From contig CAJOED010000059.1 of the NCBI GenBank assembly GCA_905233335.1, positions 7,278 to 12,609 on the forward strand: a stretch of 5,332 nucleotides of DNA. Reading direction: 5' to 3'. The first letter of the stretch is position 1, and each line of letters starts with the position of its first letter. This DNA is from an uncultured Synergistales bacterium (GTDB lineage Bacteria > Synergistota > Synergistia > Synergistales > Aminobacteriaceae). Below are positions 1-5,332 of the stretch, piece after piece. The translations under genes and the position numbers were made by a program. A model generated the notes under the pieces. The model ran no database searches. It worked only from the letters and a program-made list of their open reading frames with translations, and was not told where the DNA came from.

Positions 1-827
1 GGCCTTTTGCGCACGAAATACTCGAACGCCTTGTTGCACTCAAGAACAATTAATCGTAGTCGTTCGTCATGATGTAGTTTCCTGTCAGGCATCTTTATGG
101 GATCAAGAAATTCTACCTCGTGCGAAAACGGAGCGTTCCTGTACATGCACACGGGGATAACGGGAACTCCTGACAGCATAGCCATTACTGCGGGGCCGGG
201 CATGTTCGTAGCGTCGTGTCCCATGAACGGCACCATCATGTGTCCAGTCCCGGCAATATCGTTCAGTACAGCGAGGTGTGTACCCTGCTTCAGCATACGC
301 GCGTACTTCTGCACCGATAACTCTTTGGGCAGTAAGTTCATGCCTCCCCGTTCGCGTGTCTCCTTCACGTAATTCCAGATGTCCATGTCGTGAAACTCCT
401 GAAACACTATGTGCAGTTTGTGCCCGTGCTTGATTGCGTATTGAGCATACCATGCGCCGAGTAATTCCCAGTTCCCGAAATGCCCCGTCAAGAACATTAC
501 GCCCTTCTTGGCCGCAAGAAGCTCCTGCATTTTTCCGCCGTTATGAACTTCCTTCACCCATTCGAGAGCCTGCGATGGGTCGCGCTGTAACGCAAGAATT
601 TCCGTCATCGTCCACGCAAGATTTTCGTATAATTTTGTGCGTAACTCTTTCCGCCACTGTTCGGAACTGTCCGGGTACGCAAGAAGCAAATTGCTCTCTA
701 TGACTTTTGCGCGGGGCTTTATGAGTTTCAGGAGGCCGGAGAAAAATTTTTCGGTGATTCGTCCCCGTAACCCTGTATCAGCAAATGCCTCAAATAACCG
801 TATCGCTCTCACTGCTGCTTTGCTCAT
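1..827 (-). CDS. LpxL/HtrB-family lipid A (lysophospholipid) acyltransferase, 3' end outside window
   Basis: Probable late acyltransferase that adds a secondary acyl chain to lipid A at the inner face of the cytoplasmic membrane. I translated 275 codons without a stop. The catalytic HX4E/D signature appears as HFGNWE at residues 116-121 (H116, E121). The second conserved block follows: RERGG at 158-162, then NDIAG at 189-193, VPFMG at 199-203, a GPA at 211-213, and VPVIPV at 221-226 before an Arg at 230. The visible C-terminus ends FVRKR plus the first two bases of a Pro codon. That is where this family usually has its PEQWxWxHxR tail, so only some 20-30 residues are probably missing. The ATG at 827 is chosen because GGGAGG lies 10 bases upstream. 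A GTG at 812 is an alternative and aligns with the ATG of the upstream mini-ORFs. The start overlaps the preceding mini-ORF stop as ATGA. The family is clear; the exact acyl donor and acceptor are not. Confidence 0.9.
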   Translation of the reverse strand, partial: MSKAAVRAIRLFEAFADTGLRGRITEKFFSGLLKLIKPRAKVIESNLLLAYPDSSEQWRKELRTKLYENLAWTMTEILALQRDPSQALEWVKEVHNGGKMQELLAAKKGVMFLTGHFGNWELLGAWYAQYAIKHGHKLHIVFQEFHDMDIWNYVKETRERGGMNLLPKELSVQKYARMLKQGTHLAVLNDIAGTGHMMVPFMGHDATNMPGPAVMAMLSGVPVIPVCMYRNAPFSHEVEFLDPIKMPDRKLHHDERLRLIVLECNKAFEYFVRKR

Positions 828-955
828 TGTGCTGTTACCTCCCTGTAAAGCATGACACGTAAACGCTGTATTGTGCGCTGGGCTTTATGGGTTTCAGGAA
901 GTCGGCAAAAAATTTTTCCATCAGCAAACGCCTTAAATAATCGTATCGCTCTCAT
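824..955 (-). CDS. 43-residue repeated mini-ORF B (junction-duplication product)
   Basis: An intact ORF of 43 codons plus TGA. It starts with MRAIRLFKAFADGK and ends LYREVTAQ. The first 12 codons match the acyltransferase residues VRAIRLFEAFAD. A 23-base net deletion relative to that gene then shifts the reading frame, so the middle is not acyltransferase protein. The last eight residues resemble the glycosyltransferase C-terminus LYRKVIAQ. The ATG overlaps the stop of mini-ORF C, and the TGA overlaps the acyltransferase ATG at 827. AGAGG sits 10 bases upstream of the start. I recognise no domain, and the peptide is probably a by-product of tandem duplication. Its likely role, if any, is keeping ribosomes coupled through the junction. 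Whether it is translated cannot be told from sequence alone. Confidence 0.4.
   Translation of the reverse strand: MRAIRLFKAFADGKIFCRLPETHKAQRTIQRLRVMLYREVTAQ
838..843 (-). promoter_or_regulatory. Ribosome binding site of the acyltransferase gene
   Basis: GGGAGG ends 10 bases before the ATG at 827 and lies inside the end of the preceding mini-ORF. Equivalent but weaker sites occur at the same 10-base spacing before the two mini-ORFs: AGAGG at 966-970 and AGAAAGG at 1094-1100. The strongest site of the series thus precedes the full-length enzyme. This supports ATG 827 over the in-frame GTG at 812. Confidence 0.75.
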
Positions 956-1083
956 TGCGATATTACCTCTCTCTGAAGCATGACACGTAAACGCTGTATT
1001 GTGCGCTGGGCTTTATGGGTTTCAGGAGGCCGGAGAAAAATTTTTCCATCAGCAAACGCCTCAAATAATCTTGCTGCTCTCAT
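952..1083 (-). CDS. 43-residue repeated mini-ORF C (junction-duplication product)
   Basis: An intact ORF of 43 codons plus TGA, starting MRAARLFEAFADGK and ending LQREVISQ. It differs from mini-ORF B at 7 of 43 residues by my count. Its ATG shares bases with the glycosyltransferase TGA (ATGA at 1080-1083), and its TGA shares bases with the ATG of mini-ORF B (ATGA at 952-955). A site AGAAAGG lies 10 bases upstream, within the last codons of the glycosyltransferase. The composition is the same as unit B: an acyltransferase-like head, a frame-shifted middle, and a tail like the glycosyltransferase end. No domain is recognised. It may be translated through coupling, but a noncoding relic of the duplication is equally possible. 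Confidence 0.4.
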   Translation of the reverse strand: MRAARLFEAFADGKIFLRPPETHKAQRTIQRLRVMLQREVISQ

Positions 1084-1856
1084 TGTGCGATTACCTTTCT
1101 GTATAACGTGATGAGGGAGTCCGTACATCTCTCATGCGACCTTCTCGACTTCAGGAAATGACGAGCCGCCATTGCCATATGCCGCCCCCTTCCGCTAAGG
1201 CCAAGTGATATTACGCGCTGTAAATCGTCATCATCTTTCAGCAGGAAGTAACCGTCAGGGCCAAGAATCTCATCGAGATAGCCGGACTTTTCCGACGCAA
1301 CACACACTCCCCTCATCGTGAGAAGTCCCGCCCTCATTGCCTCGCGCGGCCCAGTGTCGTTCGTGATGTATATTCCGCTCAATGCTTCAGGTCGTAACAG
1401 CCTGTCGGAGATGTCGACAACGTCATAATCACCTTCAGGAACTTCGCGCCCGTCCCGTACGAATACAGCCCGCCGTCCTTCCTCACTGTTTGAGCTTATC
1501 GCGTCGAACACGGGAAAGATTACCGCCTCGCCGTTTTTCGCTCCCTCTGTGAAGAAGCGTGAAGGGTAGCCCGCCCATTTCTTTTTTGTGCCGTCCAGCA
1601 GCGTGTGAACTGTCCGCGAATGAAGCCGGGTAATTCTCCACCACGACGGAGCACGCCCGAACAAGTGCCATATTTCTTTACGGGAAAATACATTCTTTAC
1701 GCGCTCGAATGTTGACAGATGAGATGAGTTCTTTGCGCTTATCACCTGTAAATCTATGTCCCGTGAATGCGTCCGTAGTGCTTCCGCCATATGCTGTATG
1801 ACCTGCGCAAGGACATCACTCACTGAATCCGAAATGTACCAGTTGCACGTATGCAT
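1080..1856 (-). CDS. Compact GT4-like (glycosyltransferase family 1 domain) glycosyltransferase
   Basis: Probably a cytoplasmic sugar transferase acting on LPS or another surface glycan, judged from a degenerate GT-B fold pattern and its acyltransferase neighbour. It has 258 residues, against about 350-400 for typical GT4 enzymes. The N-terminus (HTCNWYIS followed by a helix, residues 2-28) looks like the first strand and helix of a Rossmann domain. GYPSRFF at 96-102 and VIFPVFD at 112-118 resemble the end of the acceptor domain and the interdomain linker. The donor-binding half is at about 150-245, with GPREAMRAG at 169-177. E172 matches the second Glu of the EX7E motif, but the first Glu is not present at the expected spacing. 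The start at 1856 lies one codon after the tyrS stop in the same frame, with no convincing ribosome binding site, which suggests coupling or reinitiation. The stop overlaps the next ATG. Family confidence is moderate; substrate unknown. Confidence 0.7.
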   Translation of the reverse strand: MHTCNWYISDSVSDVLAQVIQHMAEALRTHSRDIDLQVISAKNSSHLSTFERVKNVFSRKEIWHLFGRAPSWWRITRLHSRTVHTLLDGTKKKWAGYPSRFFTEGAKNGEAVIFPVFDAISSNSEEGRRAVFVRDGREVPEGDYDVVDISDRLLRPEALSGIYITNDTGPREAMRAGLLTMRGVCVASEKSGYLDEILGPDGYFLLKDDDDLQRVISLGLSGRGRHMAMAARHFLKSRRSHERCTDSLITLYRKVIAQ

Positions 1857-1859
1857 GTC

Positions 1860-3131
1860 TCACACGAACTCGGCCATGTTGAACTTCTTGCGGCCTATCC
1901 TCACAAATATATATTTGCCGTTGATGAGTGTATCGCGCTGAATTTCGGCTTTCTCGTCGGTGATTTTTACGCCGTTGATTGACACTCCGCCCTGACGTAT
2001 CGCACGCTTGGCCTCACCGTTGCTTTCACACGCCCCCGATGATGATAATATATTCACGACACCGAAATTTTCGCCCGTGATTTTCGCAAAAGGTATTTCA
2101 CCCTTCAGCATCTCGCAGGTCTCCTCACTCACTCCTGCAAAATCTATTTTCGGGTTGAAGAGTATCTCGCTCGCCGTTATGACGCTACGTGCTGTGTCCG
2201 CTCCGTGTACCGTCGTCGTAACTTCCTGCGCTAATCTCTTCTGGGCTGTGCGCTTTTCGGGGGCTGTATTGTGTTCGTTGATGATTGATGATATTTCTTC
2301 AAGCGGGAGGAACGTATAGAGCTTCAACAATTTTTCTACGTCTCTGTCGTCGGTGTTGTACCAGAACTGATAGAACTTGTACGGGCTGGTCTTTTCCGGG
2401 TCAAGCCACACTGCTCCGGCTTCTGTCTTCCCGAACTTTGTCCCTGATGATGTGAGTAACAGCGGCTGTGTCAGTCCGAAAACTTCTGCTCCTGTTGTGC
2501 GCCGTATGTAGTCGGAACCCGCCAGCAAATTCCCCTGCTGGTCATTGCCTCCCATCTGCAGACGGCAGTTGTAGTGTTCGTTGAGGTACTTGAAGTCCAT
2601 TGCCTGAAGCAGTACGTACGAAAATTCAGTGTACGATATGCCCTTTTCGGGGTCTTCTAGGCGTGAACGTATATATTCGCGCGCTATGAGGCTGTTGATT
2701 GAGAAGTATTTTCCGACATCATGAAGCACCTCAAGAAACGTCATCTTGCTGAGCCAGTCGTAATTGTTCAGGAGCAACGCCGAGTTTTTCCCGCAGTCAA
2801 AGTTCAGGAACTTCACGAGCTGCTTCTTCACGCCCTCGATGTTGTGCTGTACTGCCTCAAGTGTGATGAGGTTGCGCTCCTTGCTTTTTCCGGAAGGGTC
2901 GCCGATGAGTCCTGTGCCGCCTCCCGCGAGTGCTATGGGTCTGTGTCCGAGTCTCTGAAGCCAGCCGAGTGCCATCAACGGTATCAGGTGTCCGACGTGA
3001 AGACTGTCTGCTGTAGGGTCAAAGCCGACGTACGCCGTAATCATTTCTTCATTCATGACTTGAGAAAGACGCTCTTCATTCGTGCACCACTCGAAATAGC
3101 CTCGTCCACTCAAAACTTCAAATGCATTCAT
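1860..3131 (-). CDS. tyrS: Tyrosyl-tRNA synthetase
   Basis: Cytoplasmic class I synthetase that charges tRNA-Tyr with tyrosine. It has 423 residues from the chosen start, about the length of E. coli TyrS (424). The catalytic domain shows YVGFDPTADSLHVGH at about 34-48, with the HIGH motif as HVGH at 45-48. GLIGDPSGKSKERN lies at about 74-87. The KMSKS loop is KFGKT at 232-236, typical of the bacterial E. coli-type enzyme. A C-terminal S4-like RNA-binding domain follows from about 367 (EAKRAIRQGG, VSINGVKITDEKAEI). The tyrosine-site segment usually read as GGSDQWGN is GGNDQQGN here (194-201), with Gln at 199 in place of Trp. The frame stays open up to an ATG at 3215. ATG 3131 is preferred because family homology begins there and AAGGAG lies 14 bases upstream. 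The leader is too short for a T-box. It is first gene of the minus-strand block. Confidence 0.97.
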   Translation of the reverse strand: MNAFEVLSGRGYFEWCTNEERLSQVMNEEMITAYVGFDPTADSLHVGHLIPLMALGWLQRLGHRPIALAGGGTGLIGDPSGKSKERNLITLEAVQHNIEGVKKQLVKFLNFDCGKNSALLLNNYDWLSKMTFLEVLHDVGKYFSINSLIAREYIRSRLEDPEKGISYTEFSYVLLQAMDFKYLNEHYNCRLQMGGNDQQGNLLAGSDYIRRTTGAEVFGLTQPLLLTSSGTKFGKTEAGAVWLDPEKTSPYKFYQFWYNTDDRDVEKLLKLYTFLPLEEISSIINEHNTAPEKRTAQKRLAQEVTTTVHGADTARSVITASEILFNPKIDFAGVSEETCEMLKGEIPFAKITGENFGVVNILSSSGACESNGEAKRAIRQGGVSINGVKITDEKAEIQRDTLINGKYIFVRIGRKKFNMAEFV

Positions 3132-3145
3132 ATTGGTTGTGTAGT

Positions 3146-3151
3146 CTCCTT
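3146..3151 (-). promoter_or_regulatory. Ribosome binding site of tyrS
   Basis: AAGGAG on the minus strand ends 14 bases before the ATG at 3131. The spacing is longer than usual. It still favours 3131 over the upstream in-frame ATG codons, which would place this site inside the coding region. Confidence 0.6.
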
Positions 3152-3216
3152 CGTGAAAGTATCTGTATTTTCGGGTTATTATATAATACTCAAAAAATTT
3201 CATTCCATAATACAAA

Positions 3217-3222
3217 GAGGAG
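3217..3222 (+). promoter_or_regulatory. Ribosome binding site of the transglycosylase gene
   Basis: GAGGAG lies 15 bases before the ATG at 3238, followed by an A-tract and T-tract. No closer in-frame start codon exists. The next ATG (codon 9, at 3262) would remove the positively charged part of the signal peptide. Confidence 0.55.
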
Positions 3223-3237
3223 AAAAAAAATTTTCAC

Positions 3238-5175
3238 ATGCGAAAAATATTTTACGCTTTCATGATTACGATTATCCTCGCTTCCTCATCATTTGCGGCA
3301 GGACTTAACGATTTATTCTGGCGGCGTGCTTGGCCGGAAATGGAGCTTCAATTCAACGCCCTCAAACAAAAAACTCTGCGGGATTATTCACTCATGGCGA
3401 ATGCTTACAGGTTCCAAAACAAATGGCAGGACGTAGCAAATATCCTTGAGCCTCGCACGAAAAATTTTCCCGCAAGCGTGAAGCCGTATGCAGAGATGAC
3501 GTTACTGCTAGCGTACGAGGAGTTACGGCAGACACAGAAGGCTCTCTCACTTGCTGACACTCTCTACAAGAACGCTCCGGCAGAACTGAAATATTACGTT
3601 GCACTCGCACAGTACCGAATGTACAGCGCACAGAACGACACCCGAAACACAACGAACTCACTCACACGAATGCTCGCTAATGCCGGGACTGACGAACGCA
3701 AAATATACACGCTCACGAAATTATTACCGTTCACGAACAGCACAGAACACGCCTTACAGCTTCTAGAGCTTCAAGCAGGGAGCAAGGAAGCCGCTGCCGT
3801 ATTAGCACGCACACGCAACATGAACAACAACATACGGGTTGCGCTAGGTGTCCACTATCACACTATAGGGGAGAACAGCAAGGGACTCGAGTACCTACAG
3901 AACGCACAAGGCAGGAAGGCTCAATACTACCGCGCATGGTGCAACTCACGCCTGAAACAGAACGACACCGCCCTGAACTTATGGGGAAGCCTCGCGATTT
4001 CCGGCAACAGTTATTCAGCGAGTTCCGTAACGAGAATAGCGAACTTGGCCAAAGATAACGGAATGCGCGAAAAATCCATGAACGTCCTTGAACGTATCGC
4101 ACGAGAACGACGCGGCAACGTACAGGGTCGGGCACTTCAGGCACTAGCTAACCTCTACGGAAAAAACAACACAAACAGGCGGGACATCATCGAGGCGCAA
4201 ATACTGAAATCGTTTCCGAACACGAATTACGCGTTCAATGTGATATGGGCGCGTGCATGGAGAAATATTGAGGCCAAGAATTATGCGGAGGCGGTGAGAT
4301 TATTCCGTCAGGCTGATGCTCCGGGCGTAACACAGTACAAGAGGGCGCGAATACTCTACTGGCTTGCTCGTGCGCAGTCATGGGCGGGACAGAGTCAGGA
4401 GTCAGCGAACACACTCGCACTATTACGGCGGAAATACCCCCTGACGATTTACGGCATATTGTCGGACGCTCCCATAAAGATAATCGACGGCACTAACCCG
4501 AACTTGACGCTGAAACCGTCGGAGCTTGAGCAGTGGGGCTTCATCAACCACGCGTATTTGAGGCTCTCACGTCCCAAAGCAACAACGAGGGAGCTGTACA
4601 GGGCGTTGTACTTGTCGCGGTGGCTTGGGCTTGAGGAGAGTTACTCGGAGGCACGGAGGCTTGAGACCCTCATGACCTCGAACACTACGCTTTACCGTTC
4701 AGACCTTGAAGCACTGTATCCCCGACCGTATAAGGCACTTGTCGATGCGGCAGCGAAACAGTACGGAGTCGAGAGTAATTTCGTTTGGGCGATAATGCGT
4801 CAGGAGAGCGCGTTCCAGGTCAACGCAAGGAGCTGGGTCGGTGCGGCAGGGTTGATGCAGTTAATGCCGGCAACAGCAAAAGAGGAAGCGAAACGTGCGG
4901 GGCTTTCACGCTATGACCTCTACAACGCAGGCGACAACATCAAGCTGGGCACATCACATCTTGGGTGGCTTGGTAAGAATTTCGCGAGGAGTGAATACGT
5001 TATGGCGGCGTACAATGCCGGTTCGGGGAATGCTCGCAAGTGGCTCAAGACGATTAGCGGCAATGCTGGACTCCCGGAATGGATCGAGGCTGTGAAGTTC
5101 GACGAAACTAACGGCTATGTTCAACGGGTGAGCGCGAATCTCGAAATATACAGAATGCTTTACGATGGACGCTAA
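3238..5175 (+). CDS. slt: Exported soluble lytic murein transglycosylase, Slt70-like
   Basis: Periplasmic enzyme that cleaves the MurNAc-GlcNAc bond of peptidoglycan, forming 1,6-anhydro-MurNAc ends for wall turnover. It has 645 residues, close to E. coli Slt70. A signal peptide spans about 1-20: MRK, a hydrophobic stretch, then a likely cleavage after SFA. Residues of about 25-480 are alpha-helical, TPR-like repeats forming the superhelical ring of this family, with helix pairs visible at about 85-135 and 345-400. The C-terminal SLT domain starts near 500. It has the catalytic Glu in RQESAF (E523), GAAGLMQLMPATA at 535-547, AYNAGSGNARKW at 591-602, and ETNGYVQRV at 623-631. All key motifs are intact. 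The middle region is rich in Asn and Thr. The gene is divergent from tyrS, and its last 11 bases overlap tilS, implying cotranscription. The paralogue assignment among SLT-domain enzymes is by architecture. Confidence 0.95.
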   Translation: MRKIFYAFMITIILASSSFAAGLNDLFWRRAWPEMELQFNALKQKTLRDYSLMANAYRFQNKWQDVANILEPRTKNFPASVKPYAEMTLLLAYEELRQTQKALSLADTLYKNAPAELKYYVALAQYRMYSAQNDTRNTTNSLTRMLANAGTDERKIYTLTKLLPFTNSTEHALQLLELQAGSKEAAAVLARTRNMNNNIRVALGVHYHTIGENSKGLEYLQNAQGRKAQYYRAWCNSRLKQNDTALNLWGSLAISGNSYSASSVTRIANLAKDNGMREKSMNVLERIARERRGNVQGRALQALANLYGKNNTNRRDIIEAQILKSFPNTNYAFNVIWARAWRNIEAKNYAEAVRLFRQADAPGVTQYKRARILYWLARAQSWAGQSQESANTLALLRRKYPLTIYGILSDAPIKIIDGTNPNLTLKPSELEQWGFINHAYLRLSRPKATTRELYRALYLSRWLGLEESYSEARRLETLMTSNTTLYRSDLEALYPRPYKALVDAAAKQYGVESNFVWAIMRQESAFQVNARSWVGAAGLMQLMPATAKEEAKRAGLSRYDLYNAGDNIKLGTSHLGWLGKNFARSEYVMAAYNAGSGNARKWLKTISGNAGLPEWIEAVKFDETNGYVQRVSANLEIYRMLYDGR

Positions 5176-5332
5176 GAATTTTCGCGGTGCAGGAGAACGG
5201 CAGGGCTGGCTTCATGATGAGGCTGTTGCTGTTGCTGTGTCGGGCGGCGGTGATAGTATCGCGCTGTTGATGATGTGCAGAAAGTTTTACGGCGGGCGGG
5301 TTGTTGCTGTTCATGTCAATCACGGCATACGA
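5165..5332 (+). CDS. tilS: tRNA(Ile)-lysidine synthetase, N-terminal fragment (3' end outside window)
   Basis: ATP-dependent enzyme that converts the wobble C34 of the CAU-anticodon tRNA-Ile to lysidine, so that it reads AUA as isoleucine. Only 56 codons are visible. They contain the N-type ATP pyrophosphatase P-loop as VAVSGGGDSIALL at 23-35 (SGGxDS form), followed by VVAVHVNHGIR at 46-56, the strand and HVNHG segment typical of TilS. About 15 residues precede the first strand, which is normal. The ATG at 5165 overlaps the last 11 bases of the transglycosylase gene in another frame. No strong ribosome binding site is seen, so translation is probably coupled to the gene before it. The protein is open to the window edge and is expected to continue well beyond it. 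Confidence 0.93.
   Translation, partial: MDAKNFRGAGERQGWLHDEAVAVAVSGGGDSIALLMMCRKFYGGRVVAVHVNHGIR

Larger units (their letters stand above)
828..1083 (-). repeat. Two tandem 128-bp units duplicating the glycosyltransferase/acyltransferase junction
   Basis: Units 956-1083 and 828-955 are each exactly 128 bases, measured ATG to ATG, and align without gaps. I count about 15 mismatches, or roughly 88% identity, including a run of 52 identical bases (848-899 against 976-1027). A third, partial copy is the 5' end of the acyltransferase gene itself: blocks 708-752 and 777-812 match, but 24 bases at 753-776 are replaced by a single base in unit C. The last 28 bases of unit B before the next ATG match the glycosyltransferase tail at about 21 of 28 positions. 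Each unit therefore joins an acyltransferase head to a glycosyltransferase tail, as expected from tandem duplication across the gene boundary. Confidence 0.93.
3132..3237. promoter_or_regulatory. Divergent intergenic promoter region with a palindromic -10 candidate
   Basis: This 106-base AT-rich gap separates the starts of tyrS (leftward) and the transglycosylase gene (rightward). A perfect 12-base palindrome at 3177-3188 contains TATAAT on the plus strand (3182-3187) and TATAAT on the minus strand (3183-3178). One AT-rich element could therefore serve as the -10 for both directions, with leaders of about 40-45 bases each way. I see no good -35 hexamer 16-18 bases from either -10. The assignment rests on the -10 match and the divergent layout only. 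Confidence 0.5.

Noticed and set aside
103..453. Open frames on both strands at 97-372, 103-453 and 434-703
   Set aside because: They overlap the acyltransferase gene in other frames, have no recognisable domain, and their composition is that of a shadow (Arg- and Ser-rich). The continuous minus-strand frame with HFGNWE is clearly the real gene.
1035..1046. GAAAAATTTTTC palindrome in the repeat units as a terminator or operator
   Set aside because: It is a pure A/T tract with no loop or GC stem, it is also present in the coding sequence of the acyltransferase gene (741-752), and it is explained by duplication of that sequence.
824..1100. CRISPR-like array or insertion-sequence remnant
   Set aside because: The units are 128 bases, directly adjacent with no variable spacers, show no terminal inverted repeats, and are derived from the flanking genes themselves.
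3132..3215. N-terminal extension of TyrS to the ATG at 3215
   Set aside because: The extra 28 residues have no family counterpart, contain the AAGGAG ribosome site in their coding sequence, and would consume the -10 element.
3132..3237. T-box riboswitch upstream of tyrS
   Set aside because: The leader is only about 40 bases from the candidate -10, with no specifier stem or T-box bulge sequence, and no room for a terminator/antiterminator.
2721..3308. 195-codon plus-strand open frame antisense to tyrS and running into the transglycosylase start
   Set aside because: It lies opposite the conserved TyrS catalytic domain, has no domain or good ribosome binding site, and covers the divergent promoter region.
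5108..5323. Minus-strand 71-codon frame over the transglycosylase/tilS overlap
   Set aside because: It is opposite the SGGGDS loop of tilS and the SLT domain end, with no features of its own.

Overview
The window holds two divergently transcribed gene blocks of a diderm (LPS-making) bacterium. The mix suggests Synergistota: an LpxL-type acyltransferase and a glycosyltransferase behind tyrS, facing an Slt70-type transglycosylase followed by tilS, at roughly 50% GC. This placement is a tentative inference from gene order and protein style, not a database result. Nothing here looks like a mobile element, CRISPR array or defence system.

Minus-strand block, read from about 3131 down to 1: tyrS (tyrosyl-tRNA synthetase), a compact family-1/GT4-like glycosyltransferase, two tiny repeated ORFs of 43 codons, and the start of a lysophospholipid/lipid A acyltransferase cut by the left edge. 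Spacing is very tight. The glycosyltransferase starts one codon after the tyrS stop and in the same frame. Each of the next three junctions is an ATGA stop/start overlap, so the block reads as one translationally coupled operon that pairs a translation gene with outer-membrane glycolipid genes.

Plus-strand block, from 3238 to the right edge: an exported soluble lytic murein transglycosylase of Slt70 architecture, overlapping by 11 bases the start of tilS (tRNA-Ile lysidine synthetase), which runs off the window. The two blocks are separated by a 106-base AT-rich intergenic region containing a 12-base palindrome that places TATAAT on both strands, a candidate shared -10 element.

The most unusual structure is at 824-1100. 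The boundary between the glycosyltransferase and the acyltransferase has been tandemly duplicated in 128-base units. Each unit carries an acyltransferase-like start, a frameshifted continuation, a glycosyltransferase-like tail with a ribosome binding site, and an ATGA junction. The result is a chain of two 43-codon ORFs placed between the parent genes without breaking the stop/start coupling.
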